DNA of 64,000 nucleotides from Arctopsyche grandis (GCF_051622035.1 NC_135359.1:23904001-23968000), one strand, 5' to 3'. Counted from the first letter of the stretch, positions 46,232-57,975 are shown. The notes: a model not told the origin generated them from the sequence alone. Numbers and translations: made by a program.

Positions 46232-46271
46232 CCATTGTGGCGCTTTAGGAATTCCTGTTATGCCACAATGG
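46232..46271 (+). other. 3'-terminal hairpin of LINE
   Basis: CCATTGTGGCGCTTTAGG pairs with CCTGTTATGCCACAATGG around AATT. Immediately precedes the AAAT tail, where the reverse transcriptase would start. Confidence 0.75.
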
Positions 46272-46275
46272 TCTG

Positions 46276-46282
46276 TTTACAA

Positions 46283-46325
<43 letters not shown>
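46276..46325. repeat. (AAAT)n tail
   Basis: Pure AAAT units forming the LINE tail. Confidence 0.95.
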
Positions 46326-46326
<1 letters not shown>

Positions 46327-46679
46327 AGAAAGGCCTTCAGTGCTTCTAAGGACGCATAGATGTTAACTAGGGATCAATTCGTGATGAATTAACAGAATAT
46401 GGTCTAATTGACATGGCATACCTACCGTAATTGGAAGCAAACCTATCAGTGATTCTGTAAAATCAAATTTACTTATTGCTACGAGTGTGAGTGCTTTCTA
46501 TTAGTGAACGATAAGGTGATATTTTCCAACTTAAACTTTGTTCTTTGTCTTTGAACTTTTTTAACTTGGTTTTTCGTGGAACGAAAATGGGGAGACGTTT
46601 CTATAAGAATAAAATTTGATTGTTTGAACTTTGAACACTTTTACGCTAGAGCAAACGTATTTTTAATTATTCGCGATTT

Positions 46680-47340
46680 TTCCGAAGTTTTCTTAAGAGG
46701 GTACATTTCGTCGGTGCGGGGCGAGCGTCTTGCGCAATAAAAGGGGGTTTTAGTTAAGCAGTTTTGTCACGGTAAAATTGAATGAGCACTGTGAAGAATA
46801 TTACCATAGCTTAGGATCCTATAAGCCGCACGCCCAATTAACTCCAATCGACGCGGCGTATTTAACCGCACCGAGGCGGGCGGGGACCGTGTACGTGGCG
46901 CAGGGCCCAGAACTCGAGGGCTTGCCGGGCCCTTAGGCGGAGCGGGGGTCTAATTTTAGCGGTGTTTGGACTCAGTGGAATCGTCGGTCGTAAGTCGGGG
47001 CCAGAGGCAGGTGGCAGGAGAGTAAATCTGAAGTCGCGCGCGTGTCAGACGGTAGGCCGGTTCGGGCCGAGAATCGCACACCCGCCGGATCAGCCAGGAT
47101 TTGGAGGCGACTCGCTACGGGAGATTAGGCGGCAAGATCCCTTCGCAGGATAAGGGCGCCTTAATAGTCCCCCCCATGTTTATGGGCATATTTCACGTTC
47201 AAGTGACTTTTTTACGGGCGAACGTTAAAATTAAACGGACGACGAGGACGCGCGAGTCTTGCGCTCGCGCATCCACTTGTCTTCTCGTATCAAGGGTCGC
47301 GACGCGTCGTGGCTCGTTGTAGCTGCGATTTACGAAAGTC
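46680..47340. other. GC-rich block, possible regulatory DNA
   Basis: Repeat-free island. Two plus-strand frames (46962-47153, 47101-47322) are Arg/Gly-rich and lack domains. Confidence 0.3.
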
Positions 47341-47429
47341 CGTAAATACTACTGTATATCGCTATTTGCCGATTGTATATATGTATTGATCGATATTTAT
47401 GTATTTATTATTTTTATAATTATAATAAC

Positions 47430-48052
47430 AATAATAAGACCAAATATGACCTGACAGGTTGCCCCAAAGTGTCGCACCAGTCATACAAAAAAATAAAAGA
47501 ACAATAAAAATTACCAATCATTCATCTCATTCAAAGAAACTTGTGTTGAATCTCATGAAACTGACCAGCTCATCATCATGACAATTGAACGGGTCCAAAT
47601 CATTAAGGGATCGGAAAGCCTTTACAAGAGACGAGTTATTGAAAGCAGACGCTTTCGCAGGAATAGGTTGGAAAAGTAAATGATGACGTAAAGCTCTACC
47701 ACATTCAGGCGCCGAAAATTTAAATTCCAATAAAATCGAAGGGTTGTCAATTCTTCTCTTTAATACTCCAACGAAATATTTGGAAATGGCAATAATCCTT
47801 CTCGAAGATAGCGAGTCAAAGCCTAGCATACCTTGTAAAAATGTGGTGGGAAATAAATAGGGGTAATATTTATATTTCCTCATATAAAGGCATCTAAGAA
47901 ACTTTTATTGAACTCTTTCTATCAAGAGAGAGAATTTAATTTCAGTGGGACTCCAAATTACAGACACAAACTCTAATATGCTCCGGACAAGCTAACCATT
48001 ATACTTGGATCTTGGAAGTAGTGAGCATTGCGCAAAATAAATCCAAGCATTT
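47430..48052 (-). pseudogene. Jockey/R1-like LINE, third family
   Basis: Minus-strand frame 47883-47527 reads MRKYKYYPYLFPTTFLQGML, GFDSLSSRRIIAISKYFVGV, LKRRIDNPSILLEF and SLVKAFRSLNDLDPFNCH: the LGxxSLExRR C-terminal domain. Upstream pieces (48050-47890) give NTKMLGFILRNAHYFQDPSI and a worn SLIERVQ motif. A short 3' UTR ends in GACTGGTGCGACACTTTGGG and ATTATTGTTATTATAATT. Inactive. Confidence 0.75.
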
Positions 48053-48265
48053 TGGTATTTTTGGTGCACTGGTAAAGCTACTGCATACTAGTAGAGGAGT
48101 TGTGGGTTCAAGTCCCGGCCAAATACGCTGCTGGCGGTATCTTAATTAACATATTTCAATTATCTTGTGGTAATTGAAACACAGATCGACCTGTTAGAAT
48201 TTTCCAATTTTTCTAGCCTAATTGTTGTGTTTTCGTGTTACAACTTGTTTCGATGTAAAGGTTAA
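48053..48265 (+). mobile_element. tRNA-derived SINE, second family
   Basis: TGGTGCACTGGTAAAGC (A box) and GTGGGTTCAAGTCCCGG (B box) about 40 bases apart, with an unrelated body (ACAGATCGACCTGTTAGAAT). It is not an intact tRNA: acceptor arms do not pair. Single copy here. Confidence 0.6.
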
Positions 48266-48499
48266 TTTTTGAAAGTAATGTAATTTTTGGTATGCGAAAG
48301 ATTTAGAGTAGATTACAGAAAGCTATTTTGAAAAAAAAATTCGATTCGAACAAAAACAAAATTAGTTAACTTTATTTGGTTTAGTTGTGTTATATACATA
48401 TCTCTTCATATTATTTTCGTCAAAATTGTGAATATGCTTTTGAAATTGATTCATATAAAAAGGTGTGAACTATTTGTTTGAAAAAAATAGAAGTTTGAA

Positions 48500-48552
48500 A
48501 AGTACTGGTGTAAATAATCGTTCTTTTGAAACTATTATTTACACCAGTACTT
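48500..48552. other. Perfect 19-bp stem hairpin
   Basis: AAGTACTGGTGTAAATAAT (48500-48518) and ATTATTTACACCAGTACTT (48534-48552) with a 15-nt loop. It lies in unassigned AT-rich DNA and is not part of a longer palindrome. Confidence 0.9.
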
Positions 48553-49499
48553 GTCGTATTTTTGACGAAGTTAATTTATTTCCTTTTTTTGACAAAACAA
48601 TATGCTTGAAAATGTAAACATGTACATATTTTAATGAAAAAATAGATTGCTGTCAAGTTGCGATAAAATATATTGTGTTTACTTTCTTTGCACACAAATT
48701 ATTTTCTCAAAGCCGGAAAAAATGGCATAAATTAAAAGCAAACAAGTCGGGTACGAGATCGATTCTGAAAAATGAAAAATTACAATGTCATCCATATACA
48801 CATATACTGTACCTAACACATTAAGCGCCCGCCTCGTTGTTGTTTCGCGATCGCAAAGTCTGAGGGGTGATCGGGTGTTTTTTTTTTCACCCCCACATCT
48901 CTAAGAAAAATAGCATTTTTCTGAAACGAGTTCGTGACTTTTTTACGATTCGCGCCGCACTGTTTGTTTTTTTTCCTCTCGCGTATCCTTTTTGAAGCAT
49001 TTTACCATTGCTTGCGTTTTCCATTAAAAAAAAGCAGCATAAAAATCCTCCCCATTGTATATTTACTTATCGTGGCAGTGGTGGCGCGCGCCCCACAAAT
49101 CCAGGGGTGAATTTGTTAAATATATTCAGCAAGAAATTATAAACTTGTCTCGCTGTATTCGCAGTGCTACAATTTCGTAACAATATTGAATTTTTTATAC
49201 CGCAATCATATACATATGTATACAGCATACGTATATAAAGCAAAAATATCGAATTTCGATAGTTAATATTGTCAATTACGAAATTTTCATATTGTGGGGA
49301 TACCGATCAAGTCTTTCATAAAATCGTTGTGGATTAATAATAATTATATTGTCGAATGGATTAACAGCATTTAATGAATTGATTATTAATTTCAATGATG
49401 GGCACAAAGTAAAAGTATAATGCAATGTGTCAACACCGTTCGACCGTTCCTCGTTTGACCGAATCGGATTTTCTAAATTTCCCGTCTGCCTGAACACAA
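48553..49499. other. Unassigned; small GC-richer patch
   Basis: 48810-49110 is slightly GC-richer; the rest AT-rich. No gene recognised. Confidence 0.35.
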
Positions 49500-50427
49500 G
49501 TTTGCATGATTTCAAAAAAAATCCCACTTCCGGTTCATTAAATTAAGTAATTTTTTTTTTATTTTTACTTAAAATCACTATTTTTATTATACACATTAAA
49601 TATCAAGAAGCTTAAAACAATTTAAAAGGTCAAAATAAAATAATGAAAAAATAATGAAATATTGTTTTTAAAAAAAATACTACTTCCGGTTTACGAATTC
49701 TGACCAAAACTCTACCAGATCTAAGTTAGTACATAAAGGATAGAAATATAAATTTTCAGCTTAATACGTTTAGGGGTGTGGACAGAGTAGTGGGCACAAC
49801 ATTTTCAACCTTTCTAAGTGAAAAAAATCCCACTTCCGGTTTATTAAATTTAATAATTTTTTTTCAGTTTCATCAAATTGCAACAAGAATTATACTTGAA
49901 TTTTTTTGTGACGAACACACATGTTTAAGGGGTCGAAAAAAATAGTGGAAGAAAAATCGAACAAGAGTAAACTGCTACTTCCGGTTGACGGATGCTAACT
50001 TAATTTTATAATTAACTTGGTATTCAACTTAAACTTCTAGATATGAAATTTCAGTTCAATAAACCAAAAGGTTTCTGAAAAAAACATAAAAAACTTCGAT
50101 TCTCTAGAGTAAAAGTACTACTTCCGGTTCAGATAGAAATATTTAAAAAATATGAGGTTATAAAAATTATTATTTGTATTATATTTAAAAAAAATTCAGT
50201 CCGATTCAATTAGTGGTTTGGGAGATAATTGAATTCAAAAACTTAAAAAAAGAGGACACCTATAAGGCGAGGTACCATTTCCGGTCAACTTAAAAATTTG
50301 AAAAAAATTTACGTCGTGTCGATAAGAATTTCAGTAACCGATACTAAGTTTCAGTTCGATAGGACTAACGGTGTTAAAAATATCCCCAAAATACACACCC
50401 ACACAGACACACACACAGACACACACA

Positions 50428-50474
<47 letters not shown>

Positions 50475-50605
50475 TTTTTCTAGATCATGAAAACGTGATC
50501 AGTGATCGATTCTGAGTTCGAATCAGTCAAAATCTCGAGTTCGAATTTTCGCATGATCACAAAACTTCATCTATTGTTACTACGTACATAGATAAAGTAA
50601 AAAAT
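49500..50605 (+). mobile_element. ACTTCCGG/(CA)n repeat, long copy with internal modules
   Basis: The last 515 bp match 3222-3667 up to the GATAAAGTAAAAA end. Upstream, ACTTCCGG recurs at 49526, 49682, 49832, 49977 and 50120, with ATTTCCGG at 50277: intervals 143-157 bp. Each is followed by a T/A-rich segment and a TTTCAGTT-like phrase, so the element is built from about 150-bp degenerate modules. No coding frame. Confidence 0.65.
50391..50473. repeat. (CA)n microsatellite inside the repeat
   Basis: ACACAGACACAC units then a pure CA run, in the same position as 3499-3537. Confidence 0.95.
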
Positions 50606-50809
50606 TTGTTTGTATACATGTATATAATATCTTTAATATACTAAAAATATTGTGATCATTCATAGATATTTAAGCTATTTACATACATTAAATATACTTA
50701 AAAAAAAAAAGTTTAAAAATCAATTCATTGCATATTTTTTCAATTGTTATTGTTTACTTCGTTAAATAAGTTTTTCACCGTGTTAAAACATTTTTGTGTA
50801 TATAAACTA

Positions 50810-51056
50810 TTATATTTGAAAGTGCCATAAGTCCACTTTTCTTCATTTCGAGAAATATTTCGCAAAAAGTTAAATGTATTATTTTGTGTTTAACAATATT
50901 TAAAAATACTGGTGACCTGTAATACGTTTATTCTGCATTTCTGATATTCTGGACACGTTGAATTAGGAGAAGTGATAACAGTTTAAGAATTAAGTCAAAC
51001 AGAAATAGTGTTTTTGTAAATTCACTTCCTCTACTTTCAAATATAAAGGCTCACAT
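50810..51056 (-). mobile_element. TIR MITE (TATATTTGAAAGTGGC family)
   Basis: Left TTATATTTGAAAGTGCC and right CTACTTTCAAATATAAAGGC are the inverted ends. The interior shares CTTTTCTTCATTTCGAGAAA and GTAATACGTTTATTCTGC with the other copies. Confidence 0.7.
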
Positions 51057-51060
51057 CTTT

Positions 51061-52639
51061 TTTATACTAACCAGACGAGGAATTTATAAATTTCGAATTT
51101 CGATCGAACTAGGATGCCGCCATGACTGCTGATTTCTGGTTTAAAAAAAAATGGTTGACAATAAAAAAAGCAAGAGAGCAAAAAAAAAAAATGGTTGACA
51201 ATAGAAATTGACAATAATAAACCTTTTTTTAGCCGCCAAGCATCTTGTCCACTGGTCTGTAGTAATAGCAATGTATGTAAGTTAATAACGTTAATAATAG
51301 TAACGTTGGTTTTTTTCGTTTCCACAAGAAGTCTATTATGTTTAAATATAATTGTCGAATTCACATGGTCACTTTTTTCAATAAAACATGTTATATCATA
51401 TGTTAATAGAATATTTAATTACAATCGTCCTGTATATGGAGAGAGTTTAGAGTGTCGCCGTAGGTGTTTTTTGTGAGAGGTAAAAAAGAAGAACAAAAGA
51501 ACGACAAACAAAAAGAGACGAGAATGAAAAAAATATGGCGATATAATCATGCCGCAAACCTGTCTCGTTATAAATTTTCGCCGACCTCCCTCCATCTAAT
51601 TTCTAACTTCCTTTTTTTACAAGCGCTCTCTTCCACTCTCCACTTTTATCCTCTCCTCTTTGTATGTGGGAGACGCCCGTTGGGGCCTTTGCCGTTTGAT
51701 GCCGCACTTTATTGGTTTATATCGCGCGCAAGGCAAAAAGTGGGGCTACTACGCTTGTATGATTGGATTTCACCTCAGTTGCTTCTACTCTACAAAATAC
51801 ATTTATTATATATTACGTTAACATATATATTGAAGAAATTGCCGAACTTAATACGAGTATGTTAAAGATTTCATTTCGAATTATCAAGCAGTTGATTTAA
51901 TACTACATATACATACAATAGTTGGTCAATTTTTAAATTTCATACAGAAGTCATACAATTTTATTCAAATATATTTTATTTTTAATTCACTGATTACTTT
52001 TAATCAAATTTATAGTATTTGCGAGTTCAATTAGGTATTTATAAAATATTAAAATTAGGTATTTATTTTCCAAGAAAATATACGGTTATACGTACATATG
52101 TGCCCGTGGGGTTGGCGAGATGCGTGTTCCCTCTATAAAATCAATATTCTTATTTGGCAAAGAAGTAGAAAAAAAAACAATATTCTTGTTTTATCCGAGT
52201 AAGGAAATTTCATTCCGGTTTTATGGCAACTCGCATTGGGTGCTTATTTATCCGAGAAAGTGTCCCCGTATTTTACAATCTAATCATTCCATATGGAGAC
52301 TTTTATCTACATAGACTTCTCCCCCTCCACTCCCTCTCTCCCTTTAAAAAATACTAAATAGATACACTTAGGGAATTCCAATAGGATGAATGAAATTTAA
52401 GAAACACATAAACAAAATCCAACATGTCTCTAAATAAAATTGTCTCACATACAGCAGGTTACAATACAGTTACAATACAATGATAGAATGTGTATTGAAA
52501 TTATGCAATTATACTATTTATTTCTTAGAGATGCACATATATTTGTGTATTTATGTGTGGTATATAATATGGATAGTTGGTTCGTGTTCATATTATACTG
52601 AACGTTAGATCGATATTGTAATCGAATATTATTGAATTT
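51061..52639. other. Mostly AT-rich intergenic
   Basis: AAAATGGTTGACAATA occurs twice (about 51147 and 51190) as a short duplication. The 133-codon frame at 51464-51865 begins in a Lys/Glu-rich, poly-A derived stretch and has no domain. A C/T-rich tract lies at 52315-52345. Confidence 0.35.
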
Positions 52640-53000
52640 TCGACGTCGGGTCGCGCGCGTGTCAATATGGCGCGAAAATCAGATTTTTTCCCGCTTTTCA
52701 CGGATATGGCTTTTCCATTTTCCCGGGGGCGTATCGAGGCAATCCCGACCGACGTAATAAACTCGCTAAGTAACTGCGCGTCGTCCTCTCCGCCGATTGT
52801 TCTGCGTGTTTCGGCCGTTTCGCCGGCTCCACTCCAATCGTAAAATGAGTGGCGAACGATGACGTTTATAAATGAAAAGACACCGTCAAGTTTTATAGCG
52901 GGGGAGGGAAGGAACAGGAGGAGGGAGCATCGGGATGCGCCATTTTCCCGACTATTAAAACTCTGCCGAAACGAACACCGCGTATATCTATGTTTGTATG
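52640..53000. promoter_or_regulatory. GC-rich block with an E2F-type site
   Basis: Repeat-free island. GGCGCGAAAA at 52669-52678 fits the E2F consensus TTTSGCGC on the minus strand. Single motif, so weak support. Confidence 0.3.
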
Positions 53001-53504
53001 TACATATAGTACCTACATATATATGTGTACTAAAGGCTGCTTGATAATTTTCTTCAGCGATCTGACGGTCGATTGAGATTTAATTTTGGTTTCAAACTGC
53101 ATACATTGATGATGTTTATGTATTTTAATTAATTTTGAATTTTTATGAGTTGCTGTGTACATATACACATATATTGTGCTGTTAGAATCATTATTTTCGA
53201 ACTATGTAAATCAAACTACATTAGATTAACAATAAAACTTTTCCTGTTATAAATTTAATATCATAAGTATCAATATCATAAGATAGTAAGGGACTATTTT
53301 TTTTTCGAAAACAGTGGGATAGTCTTTTTAATCAAATAAATAATTTTAGGTTTATTATTATTTTCCAAATTTAACTTGATTTTTTCCTTCAATGTAATGA
53401 CATTATATATGTAACTATGTATATATGTGTACAGTTTAATCTTTGTTTTTGTTCAATTAATTTATATTTTGAATTACTTACTTATTATAAGTCTTTATTA
53501 GGTA
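53001..53504. other. AT-rich stretch, nothing recognised
   Basis: No gene or repeat ends recognised. Confidence 0.4.
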
Positions 53505-54140
53505 ACGAACGTTAGGGTAGTAGAGGTAGTTAATTTTTAATATCTAGACATGTCAAATCATTGGCATGTACGGTAATAAAGAAAATGAAATAAAGAGTCG
53601 TATGAAATTAGGATGGAGTGCATTTAGGCAAATAAATGCTATATTCAAATCTAAAATGCAACATTTCCTAAAGAAAAAGATAATCGTTCAATGTGTCTTG
53701 TTAGTGATGACGCATGGATGCGAAACTTGGCTATTGGATGCCAGAATGCTGCATTTAGAATGTGCACTCAAAGAAGTATGAAATGCTGAATGCTTGGAAT
53801 AACGAAGAGAGTTGAAAAACGGAATACACGGGTCAGAATAATGACAAATGTGGTTGATGTAATCGTCAGATTAAATAAACTGAAGTGGCAATAGGTGGGT
53901 CACGTAGCTAAAAGAACGGACGATAGATGGATGAAAGTGCTCGAATAGTACCCGAGAGAATTGTAAAAAGGTGAAATGAAGGCCACAAGGGGGATGGGTG
54001 GATGAAATCAGAAAAAAATGTGGGATGAGATGGATGAAGTTGCTCAAAAGAGAGACGAATGGAAGCGTGTTAGAGAGGATTTTATCCAGCAGTGGATGGC
54101 TGTGATGAATGGCTGTATGATGATGATGTATGAAGAAAAT
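53505..54140 (+). pseudogene. RTE-like LINE remnant, uninterrupted copy
   Basis: Frames give VVEVVNF, then KSRMKLGWSAFRQINAIFKS, KMQHFLKKKIIVQCVLLVMT, HGCETWLLDARMLHLECA, after shifts WVTxLKEROR-like GHVA and RDEWKRVREDFIQQWMAVM. ATG-rich tail GATGATGATG near 54120. It shows the uninterrupted order of the segment that is split in three other copies. Confidence 0.75.
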
Positions 54141-54299
54141 AACCTTTTTTAAGTATTCTATGGATATCTTCAAAAATCAGTTAATTTGTTTAGTAAACGA
54201 TATAACTATATTATTTCAATGAAATTGGGAAATTATAATGTCATAGTGTTTGTATACGTAGAGTGACAGCTCATTTTTATCTCAAGCTTTTTACTAACT

Positions 54300-55290
54300 A
54301 AACGTGTCGTGCTTACACGTGTAACTGATTAATGAGTAACAAGCAATTGTATCTAGTGGCGCTGTATTTGTAGCGCGTAGTCACATCAAACTTCATTTGA
54401 CCAAACTCAAGCCGGCTCCCGATCAAATATTCTGATATGTTTCTAAAATGACAGCACTGGAGACAGACCTGCTTTAACTGTCAATGTCATCATATCGTCG
54501 TGTATTATAATAAGCACACTGCACCGTCCGAAAGTTTCTGATATTGTACAATTGGCTTAGTAAATTACCTAACTTTTTTTTTCAAAGTTCAAAGATCATG
54601 ATGACTGTTCAGAAATAGGTACATTAAATGCATTTATTTTTTACTCATTCGAATAAAGTTTGATGATCTCTCGTAAAGTCTAGCATTGGCGTTGACTCTG
54701 CGAAAGAGTGAGCTAATTCGCGAGCGGTAGCGCGGAGCGACCGCTCGCTCGCCTATCCGATATTCCACTTCTTTAAATTATTTTATAAGCACTTTATAGT
54801 AATAAATTGCGGCAAATGAGCGCCACCATCCCCGGTTTTAAACCGAAAATCCGCCATTATTGTATCCCGTTGGTGGCGGCACTCTCACCCGCCCTCATCC
54901 CTCCCGGTCGCGTTTTATGCGGCAAATTTGCGTTTCGCCTCGGTCTTTTTCATTTAAATTTAAAACCCTCATCTCTTCCTAGGGTATATAAGTATACCTA
55001 TGTATGCACGGTATGTGTTTGTGTGTGCACGTCTCTGTGCTCGTATTGTTTTTACGATCGGGTGGGAAAAAAGGGCGCGTAAATATTGACATGTCGGGCT
55101 TTTATTGTGATTTGATTACGGGGTGGTCGCTCGCTCGCGAACAAAAACCCACCCCCGTACTAAACGGGATATCGGCGAATGCTAATATATTAGCGAGATA
55201 TGCGAAAATTGACGCCGATTTGTTACTAAATAAAACAAACATTTTTATCGGAAGAGCGGCGTCGGAAAGGTTCGGCTTCATAAAACTCTG
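54300..55290. other. GC-richer block, possible regulatory DNA
   Basis: Repeat-poor 1-kb island, with GCGAGCGGTAGCGCGGAGCG and CCGCTCGCTCGCC near 54720-54755. Frames at 54807-55082 and 55004-55318 lack domains. Confidence 0.3.
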
Positions 55291-56249
55291 TATATATTAT
55301 ACATTATTTCGCTTTTAAATGGAAAAGGTTCTTACTTCTATCATACTACAACATTTGCCTTATGTATATGAATATGAATATAAATTAATTATTTTTTTAG
55401 ATTTGTGAATAATTTGTTTAGTATAATAGATCAATGATACGATCTAAATTAATAATTGATTTTTAAGTCCTAACTATTCGAGTATATTTATGTATTTTTA
55501 ATTAGTTTATTTGCATATGTACATATTTAGATAAGATTTTCATAAACACGAAAAAATCCATTCAATACGTACGAGTATGTACATACATTTTCGATGTGTT
55601 TCCTCTCGCTTCTAAACTACCCAATAATTATTTTTTTTACTAAGTCATTTCATATTGAATATACATATGTACATAATTTTATGATATCTAGAGTTTTATG
55701 TACATATAGATCATATTTGTAGATCAATTTGTGTTTATAAGTTTATTAGTTTTTCAACTTTTATGAGTTAATCTGATAGATACACTCAAAAAATTACTAT
55801 GTTCATATTAATATGCCATAAATATATCTCATAAAGATTTACATACATATTTATATGAGATACAATTTTTCATTGCTCGTTTAGAAACTAAGACTCTTCA
55901 CTTCTGGAAGTATTATACGAGTATGTACATACAATAGTAGGAATTTTTTTAAGAAACATCAGCGATGAAACATTTTTGAATTGGTTGCGGTGATATGATT
56001 TAATTATGATGTTTATGATATGTTACATAAAACATAATACATATGCACATTGATCTTAAAATCAATAAAACTAGCACAAAATGGAGCTAGTAGTTTTGGT
56101 ATCTGAAAGTTTCATAAAAGAATAACATTTGCTTTGATTTGATTACTACAGACATATATTAGTAGTGTTGTTACATATTCTTCTGCACTATTTTAAATAA
56201 AATTTACTGAATCCAATCTGATATAATAAATATTCAAAAAAACTTTGTC
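55291..56249. other. AT-rich stretch, nothing recognised
   Basis: TATG/ACAT tracts (55570, 55660, 55920). No gene or repeat ends recognised. Confidence 0.4.
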
Positions 56250-57070
56250 TTTGCCTAAAACACTAGCCATAAAATTGCGTCGGGCTAAACAAACAAGCTT
56301 CAGGTTGATGAATAGGTTGTTGTCGCTGCACAAAGGCCATCCAAATCGACAGTATCTGTGGCTCGTTAGTTCAGCATTATACGTACGAGTATTCGAGTGG
56401 GTGGATTTCGTGGGTGGTTTCGTGGGGGGGTGGGGGCGAATTTTGCGCCGACTCCCTTAAGGGTGCGGTTGCTTAGCAACGAACGCTATCAGTCTCGCCG
56501 GTCTGACACCGGTCGACGGGCCATCATGCACTGCAATCATGTCTGCTACCTACCCCATACATCCTTCAACCCTACCCTAAAAGTCCTCCCCCTCCATGCC
56601 ACCCACTCCCGCTTCGCGTCCAATGCACGAGCTTTCACTTACGTGCCACTGTGCACTCCTTTATCATCTAGCATTGATGAATTTGAGACTACGTGTCATG
56701 GAGAGGGATGCATCATCTTCCCCCGCGTCTTGACACGCGCGTGTATGCTAAAAGCCTACGTTAATACATTTGAATAAAATCGTTCAATCATTTTGCTGGC
56801 CTCGATTCAATAATGCGTTTCGATTAGGCTACTCGCTCCTTTATTTCACACCCCCGTCACCTCGTCTGTAAAATCTTCCTTCTTCTGATCGTAATAGAGA
56901 TGACGAGGAACCGTTTTGTATTATTTTCCCTCTATAATGTCGTCGCAAGGAGGGTCATCCATCATTTTTTAATATTTTCTCGGAAAAATGAACGCTCTAA
57001 CGACGCATATCTTCAAGGTACGGTAGGTATTCAGGTCACTATTTAAATTACGCGATGACGTCATCGAATT
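56250..57070. promoter_or_regulatory. GC-rich block with perfect X-box palindrome and CRE-type site
   Basis: GTTGCTTAGCAAC at 56468-56480 is a perfect inverted RFX X-box-like site; TGACGTCA at 57056-57063 continues TCG as in two other blocks. The 126-codon frame 56397-56777 crosses the X-box and has no domain. Confidence 0.4.
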
Positions 57071-57945
57071 ATAAAATAAGCTTACTTTTTTATAATCTTG
57101 ACTGGTGGTGTACATATATGGGTAGGGTTTTGAAATGAAACGTGCGTATTTTGTGATTATTTAAGTTTGGTTTTATTGTGACTAGACGATTCGATGGAGT
57201 TACAAACGATATGCACAAAATGAGGTTTGATTATTTATGGTCTAATGATTTTTTAAGTACATTATTAAATCTTAGCATTAATAAAACTTAATTGAATAGA
57301 TACATACATACTATTATTGAAAATTCGTATTTATTTACTGTACAATCATGATGAGTTTTACAGTTAGTTACACCTTGTTTCAACGCAGCACAATCCATGT
57401 TTCAGTAAAAAATCACAAAAAAAATATATAATAAAATTTACATTTTGTATAAAATACATAAAAATCAATATAGTCCTTTTTTAATCTCCATTTGTTAGGA
57501 ATAATAAAACGAAGCCTTGATAACACAAAACATTTTTCATCAAATTTTACTAGCGGGTGAACGAATTTTACATTTTCGCTTATTTTTTTTTAAATGCTTC
57601 ATTAAAGGAATATATAGAGAGGTAGAACTCGATGCTTAATTTGATAAAATTAATTAAAAATATATCTACGTAATTAAATCGCTCGCATATATAAATATAT
57701 TCTGTTTTTTTTTTCTTTTAAAAAATATACACATATGCAGTAATTATTCTTTGGACTGTAAAGGTACATAGATTTAGCAAAATAAATACTGGAAAATATT
57801 GGTAACGACATCAATTCTTTGGAAAAAAGATATTTAAAATATACAAAAATCACTTACGCACTACATATTTTTTACAATCTCGATATTATCATTGCATATT
57901 ATTTTACAGTGAATTATTATATAATATTTTTTTATATAATTATCA
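57071..57945. other. AT-rich stretch, nothing recognised
   Basis: No gene or repeat ends recognised. Confidence 0.4.
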
Positions 57946-57975
57946 CTAGCGAAACGCCGTACTACGGCGCTCGAA
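57946..57975 (-). mobile_element. Helitron-like 3' terminus
   Basis: On the minus strand: GCGCCGTAGTACGGCG hairpin (57955-57969), then TTTCGCTAG ending at 57946 before T. A hairpin just before CTAG is the canonical Helitron 3' end. The 5' end, at higher coordinates, was not found. Confidence 0.5.

Larger units (their letters stand above)
45615..46325 (+). pseudogene. Hairpin-tailed Jockey-like LINE, best-preserved 3' end
   Basis: A continuous frame at 45628-45975 encodes the C-terminus of a reverse transcriptase protein: MLGYNSLELRRNFSLIRFVL, LLEQLGLYVP, PPARTVLFRMAPIPRAIRLL, LNEIVAAETECDIFHLSER, and LSGSLRSSLFS then stop. The LGxxSLExRR...RT...P.R..RxLN arrangement is typical of Jockey-type LINEs. 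3' UTR to 46231, hairpin 46232-46271, then (AAAT)n to 46325. 5'-truncated, so not autonomous. Confidence 0.85.

Noticed and set aside
48055..48125. Functional tRNA gene
   Set aside because: A and B boxes are present but the acceptor and anticodon arms do not pair, and a SINE-like body follows.
51464..51865. 133-codon frame as a gene
   Set aside because: Starts in a poly-A derived Lys/Glu-rich stretch, no domain, ends in AT-rich DNA.
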